64,000 nucleotides of DNA. It comes from Microglena sp. YARC. Lineage: Eukaryota > Chlorophyta > Chlorophyceae > Chlamydomonadales > Chlamydomonadaceae. Below the pieces are notes generated by a model. It was not told the DNA's origin. It worked only from the letters and a program-made list of their open reading frames with translations, and did no database searches. Location of the stretch: positions 124,067,786 through 124,131,785 of the forward strand of contig CM039462.1 in assembly GCA_022414725.1 (NCBI GenBank), read 5' to 3'. A program made the position numbers and the translations under genes. Shown in pieces: positions 1 to 10,414 of this stretch (positions are counted from its first letter, which is position 1; each line of letters opens with the position of its first letter).

Positions 1-177
1 CACGCGCTGTCTAACCTGTACCCTGATCAGGTTCCAGGCTACCGCCCCCCCCTTTCCTCCGCTGGTGTCCCTTTATGGTTCCACTATCTTTTGTAATATT
101 TATTCTCGTCTCCGCATTTATAGATTGGCGGGCTGCACACACTAAGTCCACTCTCCGGAGTGTTATCCAAGCTGATA
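1..177 (+). repeat. Copia-A LTR, 3' part, copy 1
   Basis: The reverse complement of 3872-4040 matches this stretch, and the complete solo LTRs near 51 kb are recognisably related. It shares a block containing TATAGATTGGCG and an end reading GCTGATA at 171-177. The window begins inside the LTR, so the 5' part is missing. Its end is set by the solo LTR copies, whose flanking duplications fix the boundary. Confidence 0.75.
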
Positions 178-2400
178 GGTTATACGGTCCCTCATTTACT
201 ACCACTGCTTTGCGATGCAACTTCCGCGAGGGCCTCCCGCTAATTTTGAGAAACTCCACGACAAGAATGGAGAATCTTGGACGCGCGGGATGCGCAGTGT
301 CATTATCAGAAATGGCTGCGACCGTGTCCTTCCTAAGGAGGACCCGGGTCCTCTTGATGATTGGCTAGACGTCTGTGCACCAGCTGCCTCTGCTAGCGGT
401 CATGAGAGTCCTTCCGCCATCGTGGAAGTAACCCCCCCCAATCAATCCTCCACCTTTACGGCTCTTTCTGCTACTGTCCGACGTCTCTCTCCTGAGATTG
501 AGGACGTTCTGATGCGACTCTGCTGTGCTTCCACTCAGATTATCCAGTACGCAAGGGCGCCTCCTCCTCCTGATGCCCGTTTTGACTACGACTATCAAGA
601 ACTTGCTAGTCATCGCCGTGCAGATGGCTATGCTGATGACTCTGATGATGGTGATGAAGATCTGCAGAGTGCTATGAGTGGTGACTTCGGTGGAGTCACT
701 CCTTCCACTGCTACTCGAGAGTTCAATTCTACCGTCTCTCCTGTGTATGAGCCTCTGTCGGCACCTGCTCTTGCGCCTTCCCCGGAGTTTAAGCCTGATC
801 CAGTCTCTGCGCCTCTGCTTGCGCCCCTTCCACCTGTCCACCCGGAGGTGGCCAGGCCGTCTTTGATGCAGAAGTCTGCGTCTTTCACCTTGCCTCCGGA
901 CCGAGGTCTGTCTGGCTACAATACTCGTGCTCGAGAGGCTTCTGCTGCTGCTGCTGGCCGCGCATCCTTTGCTGGCCCTTCGCAGGAGCCCCCTCCACCC
1001 CCGCATCCGCCTGTGGAGCAGCCCCCTGCTCCTGGCCCTCCGCCATATTGCCTCCTTCGCTGTCATGCGACTCCTGGGAGCATCTGCTCGATGGCGGACA
1101 TCCTCTGCGTCTATCCCTGCAGGACTGCCGTCTTATCCGCCAAGCTCAACATGCTGGGGAATCCTTGGACCGCACTCTGTACGGTAGGCTGGATATGACT
1201 GCCACTCAGGCTATGGTTAATAGCAAGGGTCGCCCTAGGCCTAGGCGTGTGATGGCTTATTCTGAGGTAGGTCTAGAGTGTCGGGCTTTTCTGGGACCTG
1301 TTATGCCAGGGATTAAACTACCCTCCTGCTAATGGTGTGACCTCTGGAGGGTTGGGCGTAGGAACCGTGACCTGCGAGGTTACCAGTTTGTTAAGGTGCC
1401 ACTCCCTTTCTGTCCTGTTCGTCCTGATTTCGAGCTCATTGTGCGTGTTGCGCGTTCCCTAGATCTCATCAGGAACTTAGATGACCAGCGCGCTTATGAC
1501 GCTGGTCTTGCTGCTGAGTATTTTCTGGCGATTCGTGAGTCTTTAGCTCCTCGGTGTGCTCCTCCTGCTGCTGGAACTTCGGCCTCTCATGGTGAGTCTA
1601 GTGTCGATCCTGCACTGTTGGGTTTTCAGTGCGCTTACCCTACCCCGCCAAGAGTTCATGATCTTATCCATGATGCTTGCCAACATGACGGATGCCCTAG
1701 TCAAGGTGTATAGGGACTTTGCTTCACCTCGGGATATCTTTTTGCATATCCAGAGGCAGCAGTCCGATGCCCTTGCCTCGCGTGTCCCTCTCTTGCTGAA
1801 GGAGTATCATGCTTCGGTCATGGACACTCATGAGCACGTTGACGCTTTCTTTCGTCGGGTTCGCGGTATGTGCACTTGACCTGCGCAGTGCTGGGTTTCC
1901 GCCAGACTCAGCGTCACGCCATGGGCATTATAGTTCAAGGTGCGAGTCTGCCCCGGTTCGAAACGCTGCGGATTAAAGTATGGTATCCTGATATACAACC
2001 AGCAACCTGTTGAGTACTGGTCCTGTCTAGAGGAATATAGGCAGCTAGATATTCTTAACATAGCGCTCCCTCAGTCGGATTCCAGGCATCCTGGTTGGTC
2101 CTGGACCGCTCCTCAGTTTCCTGCTAATGCTGCATTTCAGCGGCGGCAGAAGACTGGTGGTGTTCTGGTCGAACAAGAGGCGCCTGGAATGCACCTGGGG
2201 ACCATGCCCCCACAAGGATGGTCACTCGGAGGACCGTTGCTGGACGAAGTTCCCTGCCCTGCGAAGGGTCCCTGGTCGTGCAGAACCAACGCTTCCTTCA
2301 CCGTTGCCTGCTAACCTGGCCCTTCCAGGGTCACCTTACTCCAAAGCAATTGTCTTCCTTGCAGGCTCAAATTGATGGGTTTGCTATGCAGAAGTAGCAG
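178..2400 (+). pseudogene. gag: Copia-A gag, decayed
   Basis: This is the capsid precursor region of a Ty1/copia LTR retrotransposon, directly downstream of the LTR. The first open stretch (215-1198) has an acidic patch and a long Pro/Ala-rich segment. Later fragments at 1396-1879 and 1940-2314 lie in other frames, with phrases typical of copia gag such as DTHEHVDAFFRRVR. A zinc-knuckle-like motif with C, C, GH and C spacing and the phrase GHSEDRCW lies at 2190-2243, as in copia nucleocapsid. Several frameshifts and stops break the gene, so no full gag can be made. The opposite-strand 233-codon open frame at 365-1066 is a shadow. Confidence 0.7.
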
Positions 2401-2442
2401 GTAAGCCCTGTCCTATTCTCCTGCACCTCTAGGTTCTCAAAT

Positions 2443-2714
2443 GTGTGTAGTCCGAGCCTGTCTGAGGGTGTCTGGCATGTGGATTCTGGAGCTGGAATGT
2501 CCATCACAGGTGATAGATCTTTGTTCACTGTGTTTGATGTTCCACTGAATCTGCCATCAGTTCGATTTGGTGATGGTGTGGTTCAACGGGCAGTAGGTAA
2601 GGGATCCATTGAGTTATGTAGTGATTGGTTACCAACACCAATCATTCTAACTAATGTTCTCTACATACCTCACTGTCCGGTGAAACTAAACCCTCAGATA
2701 ATCGGTCGGTTCCC
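2443..2714 (+). pseudogene. pro: Copia-A retropepsin-like protease fragment
   Basis: The aspartic protease that processes Gag-Pol of copia elements. The sequence shows the active-site phrase WHVDSGAG near 2470, followed by TGDRSLF, FGDGVV, VGKGSIEL and LTNVLYIPH, the usual order in copia retropepsin. It lies downstream of the zinc knuckle as expected. The reading stops at the junction near 2715, where the sequence switches to an antisense copy of the same family. Integrase, reverse transcriptase and RNase H are absent from this copy. Confidence 0.8.
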
Positions 2715-3871
2715 TGACATAAGATAAAGACGCGACCTTTGTCGAACAACGGAACGTACCCAGGGGCCCCAAGTAAGGATCCTAAGAGAGAAAAATATCC
2801 TCCAAGAAATCATGCCAAAGAATCTACACGGCTGCTGGACTAGGGCCAGGACGGCCTCCACTTCGGCTACCAGCATGGGTGATGTCCGGCGCTGCGAAAC
2901 CTGGGATCACAGAAGGTGGGGAAGCGTTAGGGATAAGTCGAGATTTGAGGTATGGGAGAATGGAGACGAGGAAGAAAGTGCAGAAAGTCGCACCAAGTGC
3001 AGAAAATCGCACCAAGTGCAGAAAGTCGCAAATCGCAAGGGCAGAATTCGAAAATTTATCGCTAGGATGCGAAGAGCAGAGCTGAGGCATGTAAAGGTCC
3101 TAATATCCCGCCGTTGACGATCAGTCAATCCCAAATCCCCCCCTCTATCGCTCGACTTACCCGGTTGGGGGGTAGAGGGAGCAGCACCCGTAGTGGTGCT
3201 GTCCATACCCCCCTGCTTCCTACCACCTCCAGAATCTCCAGGTCCAGACGCGTAGGTCGTTCTTGTTCCTCTGGCGAACCCTACGGCAGTGCCGGCGGTC
3301 CGCTAGATTGAGCTGATGATCCGCCAGCTTGATCGAAAAAATTCTCCAGAAGGTAGCACAGAGCCACTAGAGCGCAAGCTCATGCCAGTAGCCGACCGTC
3401 GGCTGGGCAGAGCAAAGGGGGTCACAGACGACGTAGACAGGGGAACATCAGCAGGGAGCTTGGTCGGCTTGGCAACCTCCGGGTTCGCAGGCAGAGCCTC
3501 AAACACCGGAGAAATGTTAGCGACGTCAAGGACACGAGCAGACGAAGACAGGGTATCTCCACCGATGTCCAGGCTAGTCGCCGACTTGAGTCTGCACGTC
3601 ACAGTCATCTACGACAGACGGGAGGAGGCGACAGACGGCAGGGGAGGAAAAATAAGGGAAGATGGAGGAATAGTTGGGGGGGGTGGCTTCCACGATGGCG
3701 GAAGGATCCTCTTCCCCGGCAGCAGAGGCCGTAGGTGCGCGCACATCCATCAGCCAATTTGTCGTCATGTCAGGACTTCGGAACTTCCAGAATGAAGCTT
3801 GGTGAAGCCAAGTAGAGGACGACGCAGAAGATGCATTGCAAAGCAGTGGTACCATGTTGAGCCCGATAACC
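2715..3871 (-). pseudogene. gag: Copia-A gag fragment, antisense copy 2
   Basis: Read on the minus strand from the LTR at 3872, this stretch encodes the same leader as copy 1: the phrase DPSAIVEATPPN (3574-3855 frame) corresponds to ESPSAIVEVTPPN in copy 1. The remainder closely matches the third copy at 38030-39130, including the run AGGATCCTAAGAGAGAAAAA at 2778. Open stretches at 3303-3608 and 3574-3855 are separate frames of one decayed gag. Left of 2715 the third copy continues toward integrase whereas this copy ends, so it is truncated at the junction. Confidence 0.7.
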
Positions 3872-4219
3872 TATCAGCTTAAACACTTCGAAAGTGGACA
3901 GATGCTTGCACGGTCAAACGCGCCAATCTATACACGGAGATGAGAATAATTAAAGGGACTGGGGAACCACATAAGACACCAGCGGTGGAAGGGGCGGAAG
4001 CCTGGAACCTAATCAGGGTACAGGCTATGCAGCGCGTGTCAGGGGACCAGGGGACGCAGCCTACAGGAAGCTGTCACCGTGTCATGAAGGATGACACAGT
4101 CTACAAGAAGCTGTTACCGTACAGAAAAGCAGTTACTATCTACAGCTATAGTTCTAAGGAAGTACAGTAGTAGTCACCAAGACATAAAACGATCGAGTGA
4201 ACCGCAATTGATGCTGATA
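3872..4219 (-). repeat. Copia-A LTR, antisense copy 2
   Basis: On the minus strand this runs from TATCAGCAT at 4219 to GCTGATA at 3872, about 348 bp. It aligns along its length with 39135-39473 and with the 391-395-bp solo LTRs near 50-60 kb. The bases just inside the element (3871 downward on the minus strand) read GGTTATCGGGCTCAACATGG, a candidate primer binding site. Confidence 0.8.
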
Positions 4220-5158
4220 GTTGCGACTATCTCCGACCTCGCTTATCACTTCTACCATGCGCTATTTCACATATGCCTTCGTGTCCGTCCAATGGTTTCG
4301 GACAATGCCAGCGTCATCTAGTAACACCTGGTTGTGAACTCGTGGCAATTGAAACACGTGGCAGTTACTTGATAGGAGGGACGATGCTATACCCTAGTAT
4401 TCGAGAAAGGAAAAGGAAAAAAAGAGTGAACAAAGAGTAAAGTAAAAAGAAAGACGAGGAACCCGAAGCATATAGTTTAGCTAAGGTTGGTATAAAAAGC
4501 AAAAGGAGCGTAAATATTTTCGACCCCCTAGGCTATATATATAAAAAGCAAAAGCAGTACGCCAAAAGACAGCCGGCACGTAGTGGCCGAGGGAGATTAG
4601 CTTCCAGGGAGGGGGGGGGCTAAACCGCAACATAATAGGGACTGAAGAGTGATCTTCAGCAGTCCCGTAGGGACTGAAAGTGTGATGCCCCGCAGGGGGA
4701 TTTTTTTTCAGGCTAGCAAGCACCAACATCTGCTACTTCAACGAGCTACTTCTTTATGCTGCGAGCAACCTCTTTGAACTCCAAGCAACTTCAGCTAATC
4801 TAAAATGGCGTAGAACCGGTTGCACGGATCGATGCTCGCCGGGTTGAACTTCAGCGGATCCTACGTGGACTTCAGCTGAATGCAAAAGTTCAGCGGGAGG
4901 GTCAGGGCTCCCGCGGAAGTTTTGCATTCCGCTGAGCAGCCTGTTTCTATTATAGGACTGCAGGTTACGGTTATGAGTAACCCCGCAAACTGTAGTGCGG
5001 CAATACTCGTAACCCGTGTTCTAGCCAGCTTCCTGTCGCGTAACCCCGGTTAACAACTTCGTATTTCCGATTGTCCCTGAAATCTGGGTTATGGGGAAAT
5101 GTGGGTTATGTGATCGTTAAATCAGTTGTTCGACCGCGTGGAAGCGTTTGAATATTTA
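4220..5158. other. No gene seen; two hairpin-forming inverted repeats
   Basis: No convincing coding frame. An inverted repeat at 4638-4666 (GGGACTGAAG pairing with CTTCAGCAGTCCC, one bulge) and a longer one at 4873-4935 could fold. The phrase AGCAGTACGCCA occurs at about 4555 and about 5171, suggesting a short dispersed repeat. An 82-codon minus frame at 4481-4729 has no recognisable features. Confidence 0.4.
4873..4935. repeat. Imperfect hairpin, about 25-bp stem
   Basis: The left arm contains GAATGCAAAAGTTCAGCGG and the right arm CCGCGGAAGTTTTGCATTC; they pair with a few mismatches around a loop of about 8 bases. There is no neighbouring gene for it to terminate. Confidence 0.6.
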
Positions 5159-5662
5159 CTAAAAAGAAAAGCAGTACGCCAATTCGGCGTGATTAAGGAA
5201 GCTGTCCAAAGGGGGTCCTCGGACAACACCATCAAACCGGGGGGGTGGGCTAGGGGGGCGGTACCCCCCACGATAGCCGGTGGCGGAATAAGGAGTGTGG
5301 GACGAGTGTGTAGCAGATTCCATGCGCCGGCGGGTACACACAATGGTATGTGCGCATCGGACGGCATGCAGGTGGAGGGAGTTGAGGAGGCGGGTGGTGT
5401 CAGTAGGATGGATACCGAGAGAAGAAAAAATGGGAATAAGGGAGGCGAAGAGGTTACCGAAGGAGCCGAGGATGATGAGGTCCGGGCAAAGACAAGTGCG
5501 ACGTAGGACATCCAAATCGAGCATGCGGAAACTGAGTACAACGCATGTACCAGATAGAGAATGTCTCTGGCATGTACAACGCACAACGTACATTGTACCG
5601 CAGCACGTGTACACTATTCGTTTGGCATCACACTCCTGGGTACGACATAGCATCCTGCTCAT
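5159..5662 (-). pseudogene. LINE C-terminal domain fragment
   Basis: A 167-codon minus-strand frame. Its centre (ILGSFGNLFASL, then SLHLHAVRCAHTIVCTRR) follows the same pattern as the frame at 7760-8230 (TLLSTYGTIFASM) and the LINE tail at 41690-42020 (SHTITSFSEYF). I infer the C-terminal tail of the same or a related non-LTR retrotransposon. Plus (5126-5506) and minus (5122-5586) frames overlap it and are less convincing. No reverse transcriptase is attached, and C-rich repeats begin right of it. Confidence 0.45.
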
Positions 5663-5744
5663 TAGTATGATATTGCATCATACTTGCAGGTAGGATGTTG
5701 CACCATACTCACATCTATGATGTTATATCTTACCTATGAGCATA

Positions 5745-6750
5745 ATGTGCCCTACCCCCCTACCCCCAACCCCAACCCATTACCCCAACCCACTACCCAT
5801 TACCCCCAACCCCCTACACCCAAACCCAAACCCCTACCACCTCCCCCCAACTCCCAACTTCCTACCCCCTACCCCCAACCCACTACCCCCACCAACCCCC
5901 TAACTCCTACCCCTACCCCCTACCCCCAACCCCCTACCCCTAGCTACCCCCAAACCCTACCCCCTACACCCCAACCCCTTTACCCCCTACCCCTTACCCT
6001 TACCCCCAACCCCCTACCCCTACCCCCTACCCCTTACCCCCCCCCCCCCCCCCCATGCCCCAATCCCCAACCCCCGAGTAACCCCCTCCCCCTCCCCCTC
6101 CCCCCTCCCCCCTACCCACTATCCACTACCCACTACTCCCTACTTCCAGCCCACACTATCCCTACCCCGCCCCAACACTATAATCCCAACTTCCTACCCA
6201 CTACCCCCAAGCAACCCCTACCCCTTACCCCGCCCTACCCCTAAGCCCTAACCCCAACCCTCAACCCCCAACCCCCTAACCCCAACCCCATACCCACTAC
6301 CCCCAACCCTCTACTTCCTGCCCACATTACCCTAACCCCCCAACCCCCTAACCCCAACCCCCTACCCCAAACCCCCTAACCCCAACTAACAAGCAACCCC
6401 CAACCCCCTACCCTACCCTACCCACTACCCACTACTTCCTGCCCACACTACCCACTACCCCCCCCCCCCCCCCCCCCCCCCTCCTCCGACCACCCTACAA
6501 CTAACCCCCTAACCCCTACCTCCCATACTCATACCTCCCACAACCCTACCTCCCAAGCAACTCCCAATCCCCCCATTCCCCCCTAGCCCCCAATCCTACA
6601 ACATACCTACCCCACCCCCTATAAATACCACCCTTCCACCCCACCCTCCCTACCATGCCCCTAACCTAACCCCAACCCTACACACTTCACCACACCCTGC
6701 CCCTTACCCTAACGCCTAACTTACCCCCTACCCCTACCTACAAATGTTTC
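5745..6750. repeat. C-rich, degenerate telomere-like block
   Basis: About 1 kb in which the plus strand is almost pure C with A and T in short runs such as CCCCTAACCCCAACCCC, CCCTACCCC and CCCAACCC, plus two homopolymeric C runs near 6031-6053 and 6461-6481. There is no fixed period. It resembles decayed interstitial telomeric repeat (CCCTAA-type) or a polypyrimidine tract. The Pro-rich 186-codon open frame at 5684-6244 is a by-product of composition. Confidence 0.65.
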
Positions 6751-6764
6751 AACCTACCCCTAGG

Positions 6765-7590
6765 TGCGACGTCCAATATATCCATACCTATGTTTCATCC
6801 TCCCCCTAGGTATGACGTAACATCCTACATATGGGTATGATCTAGCATCATCCATCTAGCTATGATTCCGCATCATAGCTATGGGTGTGATTTTTTTTTT
6901 TTTTTTTAGTTGTGAAAGGACTTTCACCCCAGGAGGTGGGTCTCCCGACACAAACCAGCGACACAGAGGATTCAGTAGTGTATCCATACCCACGTTTCAT
7001 CCTTCCCCTGGGTATGACGTAACATCCTACATATGGGTATGATAATGCATCATAGCCATTGGCAAGATGCGGCATCATAGCTATGGGTATGACGTTTAGT
7101 ATACCGGTATCCATACCCACGTTTCATCCTTCCCCTAGGTATGATGTAACATCCTACGTATGGGTATGATAATGCATCATACCCATTGGCATGATGCGGC
7201 ATCATAGCTATGGGTGTGACGTGTAGTATATTCATACCCACGTTCCATCCTTCCCCGAGTGGGTATGACGTAACATCCTACAGGTATGACAAGGCATCAT
7301 ACCCATTTGATATGATGACGCATCATAGGTATGGGTATGCCATGCAAACGGTCCCTAGTTAGGTGGCATCATAAACCTGGTTATGACATCAGTTCATGCC
7401 TAAATGAATAATAATGCATCATACTCATATATCTGGTGTCACGTCATAGCCAAGGGTATGGTGGTATTTGTGTCCTTGGTTACGTGTTATCATACTCCTG
7501 GGTATGGTGTAGTACCATATCTACAAGCATGATAGCATACGGTATCATACATATAGACATGACACAAGTACCCCCCTATAGGTATGATGT
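6765..7590. repeat. Palindromic satellite with TATGAT/ATCATA core
   Basis: Loosely tandem units of about 100 bp built from GGTATGACGTAACATCCTAC and the near-palindrome GGGTATGATAATGCATCAT. Further copies lie at 5640-5745, left of the C-rich block, so the block sits inside this satellite. Short minus frames of 60-86 codons repeat the same peptide (MPHHANGYDALSYPYVGCY) only because the DNA repeats. An A/T homopolymer lies at 6891-6907. Confidence 0.7.
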
Positions 7591-7759
7591 CTTACCGGGT
7601 GACTTAGTTGGGCCAGGGCCTGGAGCCTCGGCCTGGGGTGGGGTCCCGGGTGGGGTGGGGTCCCGGGTGCGACCACTCTTCTTATTTCCCATTGAGAAAG
7701 GTGCAAGCAGGTGTAATGTCCAGTACAGGCAGGTGGCCATAGTACCCTTTGTCCGGTTA

Positions 7760-8230
7760 CTACATGCCGTGTCGCCTCCCGGTTCCTGGACGTCCACAGA
7801 AAGGGCGATCGAACCTCACCCGGCACACAGCTTGAGCAGCGCCCTTCGTTGACAGGCACCCTGGATGGCATTGAAATTCTTTGTACCCGCGCAGGAGCAT
7901 AAATTCCGGTATAGAATTGTCCGTGTAGATCTCAGGCCGCAACGCGTAGCAGCCCCGAACAGCAGCGGACAGAATGAACATGGAGGCGAAGATAGTACCA
8001 TATGTGCTAAGAAGAGTGATGTGGGGCGTGTGTGGGGCGATAGTCCAGCCAGCCTGGCGGAGGTAGGTGAGGAGCGTAGTGTGTTGTGCAGATTTCTCTA
8101 TGAATGTGTCTGTGTGACGGGAATCGTGAGTGTAGCCGAGTTCCAGGAGGTGAATGATGCATGAACGTTGGAGGGCGTGGAGTTGATCCGGGGTGAGGGA
8201 GGCTGTGAAAGACGGAGCCTGAGAAGGCAC
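7760..8230 (-). pseudogene. LINE C-terminal domain fragment
   Basis: A 156-codon minus frame. The stretch HLLELGYTHDSRHTDTF followed by LTYLRQAGWTIAPHTPHIT matches, position by position, the tail of the LINE at 41690-42020 (LELGYCSDTNHATKF, then LVNGLRSAGYLVH). This identifies it as a C-terminal piece of the same LINE type. The last 60 or so codons diverge, so the fragment probably ends inside the frame. The flanks hold GT-rich and G-rich simple sequence. Confidence 0.55.
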
Positions 8231-8344
8231 AGGGAGAAAAGCGCTACAACGGAAGAAGTACAGCGTACTGCTTCACTTTTCTTAATTTGCCGGTCAATAT
8301 ATGGAGTACCCTCTGCTCTAAATCGGTCAAAATCGCCGCGGGTC

Positions 8345-8455
8345 TGGAGTCTTATCTCCCCCCCCCCCAACTTAACTAGAGGTGTGTGGGGTGGGGGGTG
8401 TGGGGTGGGGGGTGGGGTGGAGGGGGGGGGAGGGGAGGGGAGGAGGGTGTCGACT
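8345..8455. repeat. C-run and G-rich tract, possible G-quadruplex
   Basis: A run of Cs at 8358-8368 is followed by GGTGTGTGGGGTGGGGGGTG-type sequence with many runs of three or more Gs. It lies about 750 bp upstream of the first thioredoxin exon. Confidence 0.6.
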
Positions 8456-9079
8456 GTAGAGTAAGGGTGGTGGACTGATGGGGTCATCACGGAAGGGGGT
8501 GGACGGAGTTCAGAGAAGTGGTGCTATGGGGAGGTCCGATGGAGTTGAGGGAGGTCATGTGGAGAAAGCTCAGCGGTTCACTATAAGGGAAGAAGACGTT
8601 TGGGCTGCTCGCTATCGATCCATAACCACTTACGATGATGTTTCCTTAGGCATGAGAGATGGTCGTCCGCTTGGTTGGAGCTGACAAGGAAGCCTTGGAC
8701 AAGAGAGGCGGGATAGGTGCTGAGGAGGTTGTCGAGGTATTCCTGGGTGGGACAGGGGTTTGCGGGGACGAGGTTAAGATGGCAGTCCTAGGGGGCGTCG
8801 CTTGGAAAATTGGCGGAGAGCGTTGGCTATCGGAGCGACAGGTGGCAGCGGGTGGCAGGGAGTGCAGCGGACTACGCGGACTACTGAAGCCAGTTCGTTA
8901 CGAGACAGTTGGTTGAGCCAGTTGGCTGAGACCAGTCTCTGGCTGAGACAGTCACGCCGGTGTCGGAAAGGAACGCAGGGACAGTGTCCGGTACTCGAAA
9001 CCAGAGAACTCTGCTCGAAACCATGCCGTGCGCCAGTCCGGCGCGCCACCGTGATCATAACCGTTATGCCGGATTCATT

Positions 9080-9860
9080 CCGCGCATTGTTCAAACAAAG
9101 TAGGGCTTGCTCCTTGCGACGCTCCCTTATCTGCCTTATCTCGAGTTTTCGATCGAAGCTACAATTAGCCTATTCCTGCACGACTGCATATCTCCACACC
9201 ATGCAACTCAACCGTGTAATCTCCGCTAAACCCCCCAGCTCTCAGCATGCCAGCGCAACTGTGCCGCGAGTGAACACTCGCACCCTTGCTCTTAACCGAT
9301 CTGATGCTGTTGCTCGCAAGCAGCAACTGACTAGCTCCACTACCCCTAGGCATGCGACCCGTGCCCTGAGTTCATCCACCCCAGCGGTAGACACCGACGA
9401 AGACGACGACGATGACGATGACGTTCCCGCCCCTCTCAAGTGGTACGAGAGGGCGTGTGAATTCACCGAATTGCCCGACCGGGCTGCCTTGGATAAGGCC
9501 ATCAACTCGGGCGACTCAGCGGGTCAGTTGGTGGTGGTGGACATCTACGCCAGCTGGTGTCAGTCCTGCAAGGCCGCGTTTCCGATGCTCTGTAAACTCC
9601 CCAAGGAAAAGGAAATGAAAGCTAACTTCAAGTTCTATAAGGTAAGGCCCCCCCACACTCAGCAGCGTACTGCTGCAGATGAACTAGGTTACTGGATCAG
9701 CTGCTGAACGTTTGTCTGACTGCCGATGTATTGGTGATGGGCATGTGAAGGCTGGGGAAGGATTTGGGCTGGTCCTGGTTCCATGCACATTACGTTACAT
9801 TGCCGTAGACAGGCTATAATTGACCCAAGACAAGCCCAAAGGGGTTATCTTGGGAATTAA
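9080..9860 (+). repeat. Segmental duplication, unit 1 (5' leader, exon 1a, intron start)
   Basis: This block is repeated at about 10285-11220. The similarity starts in the 5' leader (CACGACTGCATATCTCCACACC just before each ATG), covers exon 1, and continues about 200 bp into the intron (GGATTTGG, CTGGTCCT, CCATGCAC, TTGACCCAAG). It is therefore a duplication of promoter-proximal DNA plus exon. No second copy of exons 2 and 3 was found. Confidence 0.8.
9201..9641 (+). CDS. Thioredoxin-like protein, alternative first exon 1a
   Basis: 147 codons ending at a canonical donor (AAG followed by GTAAGG). Residues 1-60 are basic, rich in Ser/Thr and nearly free of acidic residues, as in plastid transit peptides. 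An Asp/Glu run at about 64-74 and then KWYERACEF lead into the thioredoxin fold, with VVVDIYASWCQSCKAAFP at about 111-128; Cys120 and Cys123 form the CxxC redox site. WCQSC is not the classical WCGPC, and the layout resembles plant ACHT-type plastid thioredoxins. The exon ends before the cis-Pro half of the fold, which is supplied only by the exon at 14651. It is either an alternative first exon or the stranded exon of a broken duplicate. Confidence 0.75.
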
Positions 9861-9861
9861 C

Positions 9862-10029
9862 CAGTGTCTTAACGTATCACCATGGTGCTCCTGGCAGTTT
9901 TTGGGGCGCTACTAGCAGCTTTTTTGCCCCCAAAGTAATCATAAGAGGCTCAACCGTGGCACCCCCAAAACACCAAATGTACACAATGTAGCACTCGTGC
10001 TACAAGTAGCACCCGCAATAATACCTGCT

Positions 10030-10065
<36 letters not shown>

Positions 10066-10284
10066 CTTCCAACCGTCTTCAAAAAAAAATGAATAGTGCA
10101 CAAGCAATAAAGGAAAGGCTTAAGGGCAATGATCCTGCTAACAAGCGTTCGTAAGAGTTTCGCGGGGTTTGTTGAGACTGGGTGACCACGCCACTATTTG
10201 ACGCTGGGGACAGCCAGTTAGGATTAAATCGGGGTTGGGCTGAGGAGGGCGCACCACCACGGATAGCCGTAGTACCAGATTCAT
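9862..10284. other. Intergenic or intronic spacer with poly-G tract
   Basis: No coding signal. A 34-base G homopolymer occupies about 10032-10065, followed by CTTCCAACCGTCTTCAAAAA. A similar arrangement, G run then TCCAACCATCCTTCTAAAG, occurs at 14846-14900, so this is a dispersed intronic repeat. If exon 1a splices to exon 2, this lies inside intron 1. Confidence 0.5.
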
Positions 10285-10414
10285 CGTTCATAGTAGAGCT
10301 TGCTCGGGCCTGCTCCTTGCGGCTCTGCCACGTTGCCATCTCGCGCATCAGTTTTCGAGTTGTCGACCAGAGCTTCAATTAGCATATTCCTGCACGACTG
10401 CATATCTCCACACC

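Noticed and set aside
365..1066. 233-codon minus frame opposite Copia-A gag.
   Set aside because: Arg-rich shadow of the plus-strand gag.
5684..6244. 186-codon proline-rich frame.
   Set aside because: Product of C-rich simple sequence.
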